Notes under the pieces: model-generated
The model's database searches: none
What the model saw: only the letters and a program-made list of their open reading frames with translations
Told to the model about the DNA's origin: nothing
Shown: positions 1-6,204 of the stretch, one piece after another
Layout: each line of letters begins with the position of its first letter
Numbering within the stretch: position 1 is the stretch's first letter
Position numbers and translations under genes: made by a program
From: Acholeplasmataceae bacterium
GTDB taxonomy: Bacteria; Bacillota; Negativicutes; Acidaminococcales; Acidaminococcaceae
Length of the DNA stretch: 7,683 nucleotides
Assembly (NCBI GenBank): GCA_012719555.1
Contig: JAAYAE010000167.1
Coordinates: forward strand, 1-7,683
Direction: 5' to 3'

Positions 1-4
1 GGTA

Positions 5-454
5 ATGCCCATAGAAAAAACAGTAAAAAAAATAAAGACTTCTAATAATGCCATAAAAAATTTGGTAGTCAAAAAATCAGTTACCAAGAAATCCGCAAAG
101 TTGGAAAAAGATGCACGCATTGATAAGGAACGGCGCAGACTTACGACTATTTTTACTAAAATTGAGCAAAATACCAAAAAAGTAACGGTTGAACTAATAA
201 AAAACGCTGCTTTTTTGGCAATAATACTGCAAGATTTGCAAGAATCAATCAAAAAAACAGGTACTATGACTAAATATAGAAATAGTGCCACGCAATACGG
301 CCAACGAATAAACCCTGATGTTCAAGCCTATAATTTAATGGTTAAAAACTACACTGCCACCATAAAACAGTTGACGGACTTTCTCCCAAAGGATGAAGTA
401 AATAAAGTTAAAAAGGATACTGCGGTTGAAAACTTCATCAACTCAAGAGATTAA
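5..454 (+). CDS. terS: Terminase small subunit, P27 family
   Basis: Small subunit of the DNA-packaging terminase, which recognises phage DNA and loads the large subunit. The protein is 149 aa, a normal size for the P27 family. The N-terminal 50 residues are very basic (runs of K and R). The family core is at about residues 68-129: an AAFLAIILQDLQESIKK helix, a G-x-Y-rich turn with QYG (97-99), then NPDVQAYNLMVKNY and IKQLTDFLPK, all typical of P27 proteins. The large terminase follows directly and overlaps it by 29 nt, which supports the assignment. The ATG at position 5 is the first start visible, but only four bases precede it and none is a stop, so the true start and its ribosome site may lie outside the window. 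Family assignment is from motif recognition, and DNA specificity cannot be read. Confidence 0.85.
   Translation: MPIEKTVKKIKTSNNAIKNLVVKKSVTKKSAKLEKDARIDKERRRLTTIFTKIEQNTKKVTVELIKNAAFLAIILQDLQESIKKTGTMTKYRNSATQYGQRINPDVQAYNLMVKNYTATIKQLTDFLPKDEVNKVKKDTAVENFINSRD
411..417 (+). promoter_or_regulatory. Ribosome binding site for the terL TTG start
   Basis: AAAAGGA lies inside the end of the small terminase gene, 8 nt before the TTG at 426. It supports this non-ATG start, which the following conserved N-terminal residues of the large terminase also need. Confidence 0.6.
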
Positions 455-2114
455 CCCGGTTAGGGAATACTGGCAACAGATTCAAGGCGGGCTTGTAGTT
501 TCTAAAAAAATTCGTGCCGTATATAAAAAGCTTGTGCAGGACATGGACAATCCTGAGTGCATTTGGGAATACAACGAGCGCCGTGCGAATCACGCTATTT
601 TGTTCATTGAAACCTATTGCAGGCACTCCAAAGGTAAACAGGGCGGCAAGCCGTTCATTTTAGAACTATGGCAAAAAGCGGCTATTGCGGCAACCTTTGG
701 CTTTGTTCATAAGATAGATAAGGTGCGAAGGTTTCTTGAGGTAATTTTAGACGTTGCTAGAAAAAATGGGAAATCCACATTGGCGGCGGCTGTAGGCATC
801 TATTTAATGATTGCCGATGGTGAGGCCGGTGCGGAGATATACGCGGTGGCGACAAAGCGTGATCAGGCTAAAATAATTTGGCTGGAAGCAAAACGCATGA
901 TCAAGAAGTCACCGGAGCTTCGCACGATGATTAAGTGTTTGGTTGGCGAAATAGTTAGCGACTTTAACGATTCAAGTTTTAAACCATTGGGTTCAGATAG
1001 TGAAACATTAGATGGTCTTAATGTTCACGGTGGCATGCTTGATGAAATTCATGCATGGAAGGATAGAAATTTATATGACGTTGTAAAAGACGGTACTACT
1101 TCACGTGAACAACCGCTTATATTTGTCACCACTACTGCCGGCACAGTTCGTGACGGTATTTACGACATAAAATATGAGGAAGCAGAGAGAGTTATAGCAG
1201 GTTATGAATCTGGTGAAGAAATCAATGAGCGCATGCTGCCTCTTTTCTATGAACTTGACTCAAGAGACGAATGGACTGATCCTAAATGTTGGCCAAAGGC
1301 AAACCCGGGGTTAGGCACTATAAAAAATATGAATCAGCTGGAAGCCAAAGTAAAGGCTGCTAAGCTGAATTTTTTATTGGTTAAAAATTTGCTCTGCAAA
1401 GATTTTAATATCAGGGAAACATCCACTGATGCATTTTTAAACTATGAACAGCTAAACAACGAAGCTAAGTTCGCAATGGAAAACCTATTTCCAAGACCCC
1501 GCTATGCCTTTGGCGGCGTAGACCTGTCAGAAACAACAGACTTAACGGCTTCGGTAGTTCTATTTAAAACGGCTATTGATTCGCCTGTATATATATTGAG
1601 CCAGTTTTGGCTACCGGAAGACTTGCTGGAAAAACGGGCAAAAGAAGATAAGATTCCCTACGATATTTGGGTTAAGGCCGGATTAATGAGGACCACGCCG
1701 GGCAATAAGCTGCATCCTAAATTCATAACGCAATGGATGGAAGAAGTCCAAAATCAATATAACCTTTGCTTTTTAAATATCGGGTATGACGCTTGGGGCG
1801 CAAAGTATTGGCTGGAAGAGATGTCCCAAACCTTTGGACCGGCAACTATGGAGCAGGTTATTCAGGGCAAGAAAACACTTTCCCAACCCATGAAAACACT
1901 CAAAGCCGACTTGGAAGCTAGAAAAATCATATATAACAATCATCCAATTTTGAAATGGAACATGGCCAATGTGAATGTGGATATAGACAAGAACGGTAAT
2001 ATTCAGCCAATAAAAGGCAGAAACCAAAGGTTAAGGATAGACGGCTTCGCAGCTCTTTTGAATGCGTATGTCGTTTATCAAAATCATATGGAAGAATATA
2101 ACACGTGCTTATAA
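426..2114 (+). CDS. terL: Terminase large subunit (HK97-type ATPase/nuclease)
   Basis: Motor and nuclease of the packaging machine: it hydrolyses ATP to push DNA through the portal and cuts the concatemer. The 562 aa match full-length HK97-type large terminases. Visible motifs: Walker A ARKNGKST (111-118); Walker B MLDE with catalytic Glu207 (204-207); coupling motif TTTAG (235-239); and the RNase-H-like nuclease with acidic residues Asp366 (GGVDLSETTD), Asp455 (IGYDAW) and Asp539 (RLRIDGFAALLNA). All key residues appear intact. Translation starts at TTG 426, inside the small-subunit gene (29-nt overlap). No ATG lies nearby upstream in frame, and the next in-frame ATG (543) would lose the usual REYW...VVSKKIR N-terminus. 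The portal gene follows after 15 nt. The P27 neighbour and this TerL type are usual in cos-type phages, but the cutting mode cannot be settled here. Confidence 0.96.
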   Translation: MKTSSTQEINPVREYWQQIQGGLVVSKKIRAVYKKLVQDMDNPECIWEYNERRANHAILFIETYCRHSKGKQGGKPFILELWQKAAIAATFGFVHKIDKVRRFLEVILDVARKNGKSTLAAAVGIYLMIADGEAGAEIYAVATKRDQAKIIWLEAKRMIKKSPELRTMIKCLVGEIVSDFNDSSFKPLGSDSETLDGLNVHGGMLDEIHAWKDRNLYDVVKDGTTSREQPLIFVTTTAGTVRDGIYDIKYEEAERVIAGYESGEEINERMLPLFYELDSRDEWTDPKCWPKANPGLGTIKNMNQLEAKVKAAKLNFLLVKNLLCKDFNIRETSTDAFLNYEQLNNEAKFAMENLFPRPRYAFGGVDLSETTDLTASVVLFKTAIDSPVYILSQFWLPEDLLEKRAKEDKIPYDIWVKAGLMRTTPGNKLHPKFITQWMEEVQNQYNLCFLNIGYDAWGAKYWLEEMSQTFGPATMEQVIQGKKTLSQPMKTLKADLEARKIIYNNHPILKWNMANVNVDIDKNGNIQPIKGRNQRLRIDGFAALLNAYVVYQNHMEEYNTCL

Positions 2115-2121
2115 AAGGGGG
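2113..2121 (+). promoter_or_regulatory. Ribosome binding site for the portal TTG start
   Basis: AAAAGGGGG lies 8 nt upstream of TTG 2130. The only nearby ATG (2123) is in another frame, so this site fixes the portal start at TTG. Confidence 0.65.
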
Positions 2122-2129
2122 AATGGAAC

Positions 2130-3338
2130 TTGAGCATCTTTAACAAAGTAAAACGGTTTTTCAATAAGAATCCTGCCGTTGTGCGCTATGAGCTTTTCAG
2201 GGACGTTGGCAGTGGGATTTATGCTTGGAACGGCAAATTGTTCAGGTCAGAGCTTTTGCGGTCAACATCAAGACCTTTTGCCTCAGCAGTAAGCAAGCTG
2301 CAGGCCAAGCATTTAAGGATTACGGTAAAAGCCAATGAGGACGGTACCACAAAAACAGTCATACAAGAAAATCCTGATCTATATTTAAAAACCCTTTTGG
2401 AAGAGCCGAATCCTTTAATGTGCGCCCAACAATTTCAGGAGAAAATTTCTTTTCAGTATTTCCTGAATAATAACGCTTTTATTTATATAAATCGGGATAG
2501 TAATGGTTACGCAATGGAGCTTTACCCTATTGATGCCACAAGTGTTAATCCTGTTTGGGACACGCAAATGAATTTGTTCTTACGCTTTTATATGGCTAAT
2601 GGCAAGGTTTGTACCTATAGCTATGACGACATTATTCATTTGCGCAAAGACTTTGCTGACAACGATATATTTGGTTCAGATAACGCAAGAATTTTGCAAC
2701 CGCTTATGGATGTTGTGGCGGCGACTGACCAAAGCGTTATTAATGCTATTAAAAATTCAGGAATTATAAAATGGCTTTTAAAGTTTAACCGTAATCGCAC
2801 TCCGGAAGATTTGAAAAGTGATTCCAAGGCTTTTGCAAATAACTTTCTAAACACGACTGAATCAGGTGACGGCTCTGTAGGGGTAGCGGCTACAGATGCA
2901 AACAGTGAAGCTAAACAGATAGATCCAAAAGACTATGTTCCTAACGCACTTATCATGAAGCAGAACACAGAGCGTGTTTATTCTTACTTTAACACTAATG
3001 CAAAGATTGTAAATTCAACATGGGATGAAGACGAATGGAATGCTTACTATGAAGCTGTAATTGAGCCTTTTGCCATACAGCTTAGCCAGGAATTTACAAG
3101 AAAGATTTTCAACCGTCGTGAAAGAGGGTTTGGGAATAAAATCGTATTTGATGCCACTAACCTTGCTTGCGCGTCTATTACGACAAAGCTTGCTTTCGTT
3201 GCCATGGTTGATAGGGGCGCAATGTCTCCCAACGAATGGCGTAAAATAATGAACCAGTCACCTATTGACGGTGGGGATGTCTATTTGCGAAGGAAGGACA
3301 CAGGCACAGTTAAAGACGTACAAGGAGGGGGTGAATGA
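2130..3338 (+). CDS. Portal protein, HK97 family
   Basis: Forms the dodecameric ring at one capsid vertex through which DNA enters and leaves, and docks both terminase and the head-tail connector. At 402 aa it has the usual size of the HK97-type (Phage_portal, PF04860) family. Recognisable blocks are LLEEPNPLMCAQQF (89-102) followed by the FLNNNAFIYINRD strand (111-123); ELYPIDATSVNPV (130-142); the DDIIHLRKDF segment (166-175) with IFGSD soon after; and the C-terminal GAMSPNEWRKIMN plus GGDVYLRRKD (363-390). The start is TTG with a strong ribosome site. The last codons (GGGE) arise because the AAGGAGG ribosome site of the protease gene is embedded in the portal reading frame. The stop overlaps the protease ATG by 4 nt, so the two are probably translationally coupled. 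Confidence 0.96.
   Translation: MSIFNKVKRFFNKNPAVVRYELFRDVGSGIYAWNGKLFRSELLRSTSRPFASAVSKLQAKHLRITVKANEDGTTKTVIQENPDLYLKTLLEEPNPLMCAQQFQEKISFQYFLNNNAFIYINRDSNGYAMELYPIDATSVNPVWDTQMNLFLRFYMANGKVCTYSYDDIIHLRKDFADNDIFGSDNARILQPLMDVVAATDQSVINAIKNSGIIKWLLKFNRNRTPEDLKSDSKAFANNFLNTTESGDGSVGVAATDANSEAKQIDPKDYVPNALIMKQNTERVYSYFNTNAKIVNSTWDEDEWNAYYEAVIEPFAIQLSQEFTRKIFNRRERGFGNKIVFDATNLACASITTKLAFVAMVDRGAMSPNEWRKIMNQSPIDGGDVYLRRKDTGTVKDVQGGGE
3322..3328 (+). promoter_or_regulatory. Ribosome binding site for the prohead protease
   Basis: AAGGAGG is a near-consensus site 6 nt before ATG 3335. It lies within the portal coding sequence and supports coupled translation at the ATGA overlap. Confidence 0.7.
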
Positions 3339-4024
3339 TTTTGAAAAAACTAAAAATTGGCGGCGTTATAATTCCTAACGACTATCAAGACGTGTACGAC
3401 TGGTTCGGTCTCGAAGCTACGTCTCCCAAAAAAGTAGCAGCTTTTTTAGCAGATGCCAATGGTGAAGATGTAACGCTGGAGATAAATTCAGGCGGTGGTT
3501 TTGTTACTTCCGGTTCTGAAATATACACTTTGCTAAAATCCTATAATGGCAGAACAGTTGCAGAAATTATGGGCATGGCGGCAAGTGCCGCTAGTATTAT
3601 TGCCATAGGTTGTTCAATAGTGACGATGTCTCCTACAGCCATGTTTATGATACATAATGTGGCCACAGTGGCAGAAGGTGACTATCGGGCTTTAGAAAAA
3701 GAGGCAAATGTTTGTAAGAGCTTTAATCAATCACTTGCTAATGCGTATAGGTTAAAGACCGGTAAGAGCGAAGCAGAATTGCTGAGTCTCATGGACCAGG
3801 AAACATGGCTTACTGCGCAAAAAGCAAAAGAACTGGGGTTTGTTGATGAAATCATGTTTGATAAAGAAAATCTTTTGGTTGCAAGCATCGGCAATATATT
3901 ACCGATTGAAGCAATAAATAAAGTCAAAAATATTTTGGCTGAACAAAAAAATGAAAAGGAAAACAAAGAAAAAGCGCAGACGTTGGCTGTTGAAGCCGAA
4001 CGTATAGCGCTTTTATCTTTGTAA
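3335..4024 (+). CDS. Prohead maturation protease, ClpP-like (S14)
   Basis: Serine protease that works inside the prohead, cleaving the N-terminal scaffolding (delta) domain of the capsid protein before DNA packaging. It has 229 aa with a ClpP fold. The substrate-binding glycine strand is EINSGGGFVTSGSEIY (49-64). The nucleophile is Ser84 in GMAASAAS (80-87), with the catalytic His107 in FMIHN (104-108). The closing helix is ETWLTAQKAKELGFVDEI (156-173), where phage ClpP-like proteases carry the third acidic residue; here Glu156 seems to sit where E. coli ClpP has Asp171. The last 30 residues are a Lys/Glu-rich tail ending in ALLSL, common in this group. The gene sits between portal and capsid, the standard place. 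The start ATG overlaps the portal stop by 4 nt and has an excellent ribosome site. Confidence 0.94.
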   Translation: MILKKLKIGGVIIPNDYQDVYDWFGLEATSPKKVAAFLADANGEDVTLEINSGGGFVTSGSEIYTLLKSYNGRTVAEIMGMAASAASIIAIGCSIVTMSPTAMFMIHNVATVAEGDYRALEKEANVCKSFNQSLANAYRLKTGKSEAELLSLMDQETWLTAQKAKELGFVDEIMFDKENLLVASIGNILPIEAINKVKNILAEQKNEKENKEKAQTLAVEAERIALLSL

Positions 4025-4028
4025 AAAT

Positions 4029-4035
4029 GGGAGGG
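4029..4035 (+). promoter_or_regulatory. Ribosome binding site choosing the capsid start at 4042
   Basis: GGGAGGG ends 6 nt before ATG 4042. The in-frame ATG at 4027 overlaps this site and has no ribosome site of its own at a suitable distance, so 4042 is the better start. Confidence 0.75.
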
Positions 4036-4041
4036 CAAAAA

Positions 4042-5271
4042 ATGGACAAAGAAGAATACCAGGCAAAACGTACTGCCTTAATGGCAGAAGCAAAGGCGGC
4101 AATTAATGCCGGTGATGTAGAAAAAGCAAAAGAAAAGCGTGAAGCAGTTGAAAAGCTTGACTCTGATTTTGAGGCATTTACAAAAGAACTTGCCAATCAG
4201 GAAGCTTTAGAAAAACGCCAAGTCCTAAATATGGGTAAAAAGAGCGTATCTATTGAAAATGGTCTAGAAGACGAAGGGATGGGAGATGGAAAAGTGGACG
4301 AAAAGAAATTATATGAAAATGCTTTTGCCAAACATTTAATGGGCATTGCCATGAGCAATGATGAGCAAAGAGTCTTTGGCAATGTGATGGAAGCATTTAA
4401 ACAAAGAAGTAACGAGGCTATAACTACGAAAGGAGTTTTAGTTCCGGAAACCGTATTGGCTGGAATTTGGAAAGAAATGGGCGAGAACCATTCCATCATT
4501 GCGGATGTAGGTATTACTAAAATACCTGGGGCAGTTTCTGTAATCAGAAATACCGTAGAAGGTGACGATGGTGAATGGTATGACGAAGCAACTGTTGTTG
4601 CTGACGGTGCCTTGGATTTTGACAAGCTGGAATTAAGTGGTTGTGAGTTGGCCAAAGATATTACGGTTACTTTCAAAATGAAAAAGATGTCTATTGATGC
4701 CTTTATTCCGTATATCACTAGTTTGATTGCTGAAAAAATGGGTAACGCTTTGGCAAATGCTTTTATAAACGGTAAAGGTAAAGCCGGCAATAACGATACT
4801 TTTAAAGACCAACCTTCCGGGATTATCACAGCATTAACGGCCGAAGAACACACTCCGCAAATTAAGACATATACGGCAAGTATGGCCTATAAAGATATTA
4901 CAGGAATGTTTGCACTATTAAAATCAGGCTATAAAACTGGGGCTAAGGTCTATGCACGCAATACTTCTATTTGGAATGACTTAGCTAATATCGTAAACGC
5001 CAACGGAAATCCAATATTTGTCCCGGACCCAACCGGTTCAACTATCGGTCGTTTATTTGGTACTCCGGTAACGGAAGAGGGCTTTGTTCCGGAAGGAGCA
5101 TTGTTACTTGCCAACGCTGGCAAAGGTTATGCGGCAAATGCCAATGAAGATATCAGTATCAACTATGAGGACCATTTAAAGTCTCGCACTACCGATTACA
5201 TGGGTTATGCCTTGGTAGATGGCGGAGTTATTACCACGAAAGCCTTTGTGTTGTTAAAAAAATCAGTTTAA
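4042..5271 (+). CDS. Major capsid protein, HK97 fold (short, zero-frame form)
   Basis: Main shell protein. From the preferred ATG at 4042 it is 409 aa. Residues 1-60 are a charged, Ala/Lys/Glu-rich helix predicted to be a coiled coil; with the linker to about residue 125 this is the delta (scaffold) domain, expected to be removed by the adjacent ClpP-like protease. The shell part follows: GVLVPETVLAGIWKEM (131-146); an acidic loop GDDGEWYDEA (174-183), the likely E-loop; FKMKKMSIDAFIPYI (211-225); and the conserved C-terminal block GNPIFVPDP (322-330) with GRLFGTPVTEEG (336-347), typical of PF05065 proteins. The zero-frame protein ends KKSV at the TAA 5269-5271. Just before that stop is a slippery A7 run, from which the -1 frame continues into an Ig-like domain (next entries). 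An in-frame ATG at 4027 would add only MGGQK. Confidence 0.95.
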   Translation: MDKEEYQAKRTALMAEAKAAINAGDVEKAKEKREAVEKLDSDFEAFTKELANQEALEKRQVLNMGKKSVSIENGLEDEGMGDGKVDEKKLYENAFAKHLMGIAMSNDEQRVFGNVMEAFKQRSNEAITTKGVLVPETVLAGIWKEMGENHSIIADVGITKIPGAVSVIRNTVEGDDGEWYDEATVVADGALDFDKLELSGCELAKDITVTFKMKKMSIDAFIPYITSLIAEKMGNALANAFINGKGKAGNNDTFKDQPSGIITALTAEEHTPQIKTYTASMAYKDITGMFALLKSGYKTGAKVYARNTSIWNDLANIVNANGNPIFVPDPTGSTIGRLFGTPVTEEGFVPEGALLLANAGKGYAANANEDISINYEDHLKSRTTDYMGYALVDGGVITTKAFVLLKKSV

Positions 5272-5332
5272 CGGTAGCCCCTGAATCTGCAACATTCAGT
5301 AAGGCCGCGGCGGCTGATGTTGTGGTTACCGT
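5256..5332 (+). promoter_or_regulatory. Candidate programmed -1 ribosomal frameshift signal
   Basis: The heptamer A AAA AAA (5256-5262) is in the correct phase for tandem slippage: the zero-frame codons are TTA AAA AAA, then TCA GTT TAA. After an 8-nt spacer (5263-5270), bases 5271-5279 (ACGGTAGCC) can pair with 5324-5332 (GGTTACCGT), giving 9 bp with one G-U pair. The enclosed region contains a perfect 6-bp hairpin, CTGAAT (5281-5286) with ATTCAG (5294-5299), loop of 7. Slippery site, spacer and stem match the general design of bacterial and viral -1 frameshift signals. The outcome would be a 499-aa capsid protein: 407 residues from the zero frame plus 92 from the -1 frame. The competing explanation is one missing A in the homopolymer (sequencing error or real mutation), since A8 would fuse the frames directly. 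No Shine-Dalgarno-like stimulator is seen at the usual 10-14 nt upstream. Confidence 0.8.
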
Positions 5333-5540
5333 AAGCGGTGCGCCCGCTACGCTGTCAAATTTGAAAAATAGCAACAGTAATGTAAATACCGAAAATTACA
5401 CCTTTGCAAATAATATTTTAACAATCAAATCGGCATATTTGGCTACGCAAACTAACGGTGAAAAGACTTTCACCCTTTCCGTGGTTGTTGGCGATGGAGA
5501 TGTAGTTGACTTCATTATCGCGGTAACGGTGGGTGATTAA
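5262..5540 (+). CDS. X2/Ig-like C-terminal extension of the capsid protein (-1 frame)
   Basis: A 92-residue segment in the -1 frame relative to the capsid gene. It resembles the CBM_X2 / Ig-like fold: LTVAPESATFSK (3-14), then DVVVTVSGAP (19-28), LSNLKNSNSN (31-40), ENYTFANNILTIKSAYLA (44-61), NGEKTFTLSVVVGDGD (65-80) and a final strand FIIAVTVGD (84-92). The order ATF-K, Y-T, I-K-YLA, and alternating strands is the X2 signature. It has no plausible start of its own: the only candidate, GTG 5322, lacks a ribosome site and would delete the first strand with its ATF motif. It is therefore read as an extension added by frameshifting at 5256-5262, giving a minority of capsid subunits a surface domain. 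Such domains on phage heads are thought to bind carbohydrate on cells or mucus; that role is inferred. The next gene starts 2 nt after its stop. Confidence 0.85.
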   Translation: MSLTVAPESATFSKAAAADVVVTVSGAPATLSNLKNSNSNVNTENYTFANNILTIKSAYLATQTNGEKTFTLSVVVGDGDVVDFIIAVTVGD

Positions 5541-5542
5541 TC

Positions 5543-5863
5543 ATGGCGGCAGTAACGCTTGATGAAGTAAAACTTTATCTTCGTGTAGATTACGATGAAG
5601 AAGATACGACTATAGCGGTATTAATGGAAGCGGCAACAGCCTTGATAAAGGAACAGGCCGGCAAAAACAAAAAAGTTTTAAGCATTGATGGCGAAGTAGT
5701 TGAGTCGCGATTGGAAGACTTGCCATTGTTTCAAACCTGTGTTAAGCAACTTGTTGCACATTGGTTTGAACGTCGTGGCGCCCAGGGTTTGCAGCAACAA
5801 AGTTTACCGTTCAGTGTTGACATGATAATTGACCATTTTAAGTTGTCTTATGACTATCAATGA
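5543..5863 (+). CDS. Head-tail connector, HK97 gp6-like adaptor
   Basis: Adaptor protein that forms a ring beneath the portal and begins the head-tail connector. It is 106 aa, mostly helical. Visible family marks are LDEVKLYLRVDYDEEDT (6-22), the start typical of Phage_connect/gp6-like proteins; the long helix TTIAVLMEAATALIKEQAG (22-40); the CVKQLVAHWFERRGA helix (66-80); and a C-terminal SLPFSVDMIIDHFKL (87-101). It starts at ATG 5543, 2 nt after the stop of the X2 domain, with GGTGAT (5532-5537) as a ribosome site overlapping the end of that frame. Its translation may therefore depend on ribosomes finishing the frameshifted product, though independent initiation is possible. Position directly after the capsid gene fits the standard order. 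Confidence 0.87.
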   Translation: MAAVTLDEVKLYLRVDYDEEDTTIAVLMEAATALIKEQAGKNKKVLSIDGEVVESRLEDLPLFQTCVKQLVAHWFERRGAQGLQQQSLPFSVDMIIDHFKLSYDYQ

Positions 5864-5866
5864 GAA

Positions 5867-5875
5867 AAGGGGTGA
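5867..5875 (+). promoter_or_regulatory. Ribosome binding site choosing the head-closure start at 5881
   Basis: AAGGGGTGA lies 5 nt upstream of ATG 5881. The ATG at 5860, which overlaps the previous stop as ATGA, would place this site inside the coding sequence, so 5881 is preferred. Confidence 0.65.
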
Positions 5876-5880
5876 CTGCA

Positions 5881-6201
5881 ATGTTAATCGGGGATTTAGA
5901 CAAACGCATAATAATTAAGGAACCTGTGGACGTCCCCGATGGGCAAGGCGGACGGAAAAATGATTGGTTAACCAAATACACAGTATGGGCAAGTATAAAA
6001 GCTCCAAGGACAAATACGGCTGTGGTTAAAGGGGCTGTGTCAAGTGAAATGACTCATGAAATAACTATACGCAAAAAGGATGATGTTGTAGCTGGCTATA
6101 AAGTATTTCATAAAAAGCATGAGTATGATGTTTTGCACAGTTACGAGGATTTTTACAATGGTACAGTGTTACAGTGCCGAGAAATTATAAAGAGGTCTTA
6201 G
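5881..6201 (+). CDS. Head closure / head-tail joining protein, SPP1 gp16-like
   Basis: Small beta-rich ring protein that closes the connector after packaging and links it to the tail (Phage_H_T_join, PF05521, SPP1 gp16-like). The 106 aa open with MLIGDLDKRIIIKEP (1-15), the usual start of this family, followed by the DGQGGRKNDW turn (20-29), VWASIKAPRTN (35-45), THEITIRKKDDV (58-69), EYDVLHSYED (81-90) and VLQCREI (96-102). This start is preferred over ATG 5860, which adds seven residues (MRKGVTA), because it has a well-placed ribosome site and matches the family N-terminus. The gene lies between the gp6-like and gp10-like genes, as in HK97- and SPP1-type modules. The next gene begins 3 nt after its stop. 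Confidence 0.9.
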   Translation: MLIGDLDKRIIIKEPVDVPDGQGGRKNDWLTKYTVWASIKAPRTNTAVVKGAVSSEMTHEITIRKKDDVVAGYKVFHKKHEYDVLHSYEDFYNGTVLQCREIIKRS

Positions 6202-6204
6202 GTC

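Noticed and set aside
4027..4041. Upstream ATG as start of the capsid protein
   Set aside because: It overlaps the GGGAGGG ribosome site that serves ATG 4042, and has no site of its own at a suitable distance.
4197..4853. 218-codon open frame on the minus strand
   Set aside because: It lies entirely inside the capsid gene, its translation is low-complexity and Ser/Ala/Pro-rich as expected for an antisense shadow, and it resembles no family I know.
5322..5540. The X2 domain as a free-standing 72-aa gene starting at GTG 5322
   Set aside because: There is no ribosome site before it, the start would remove the first strand with the conserved ATF motif, and the frame stays open back through the slippery A7 run inside the capsid gene.
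5860..5880. ATG overlapping the gp6-like stop as the head-closure start
   Set aside because: ATG 5881 has a better spaced ribosome site and gives the family-typical MLIGDLDKR start. The overlap start remains possible but less likely.
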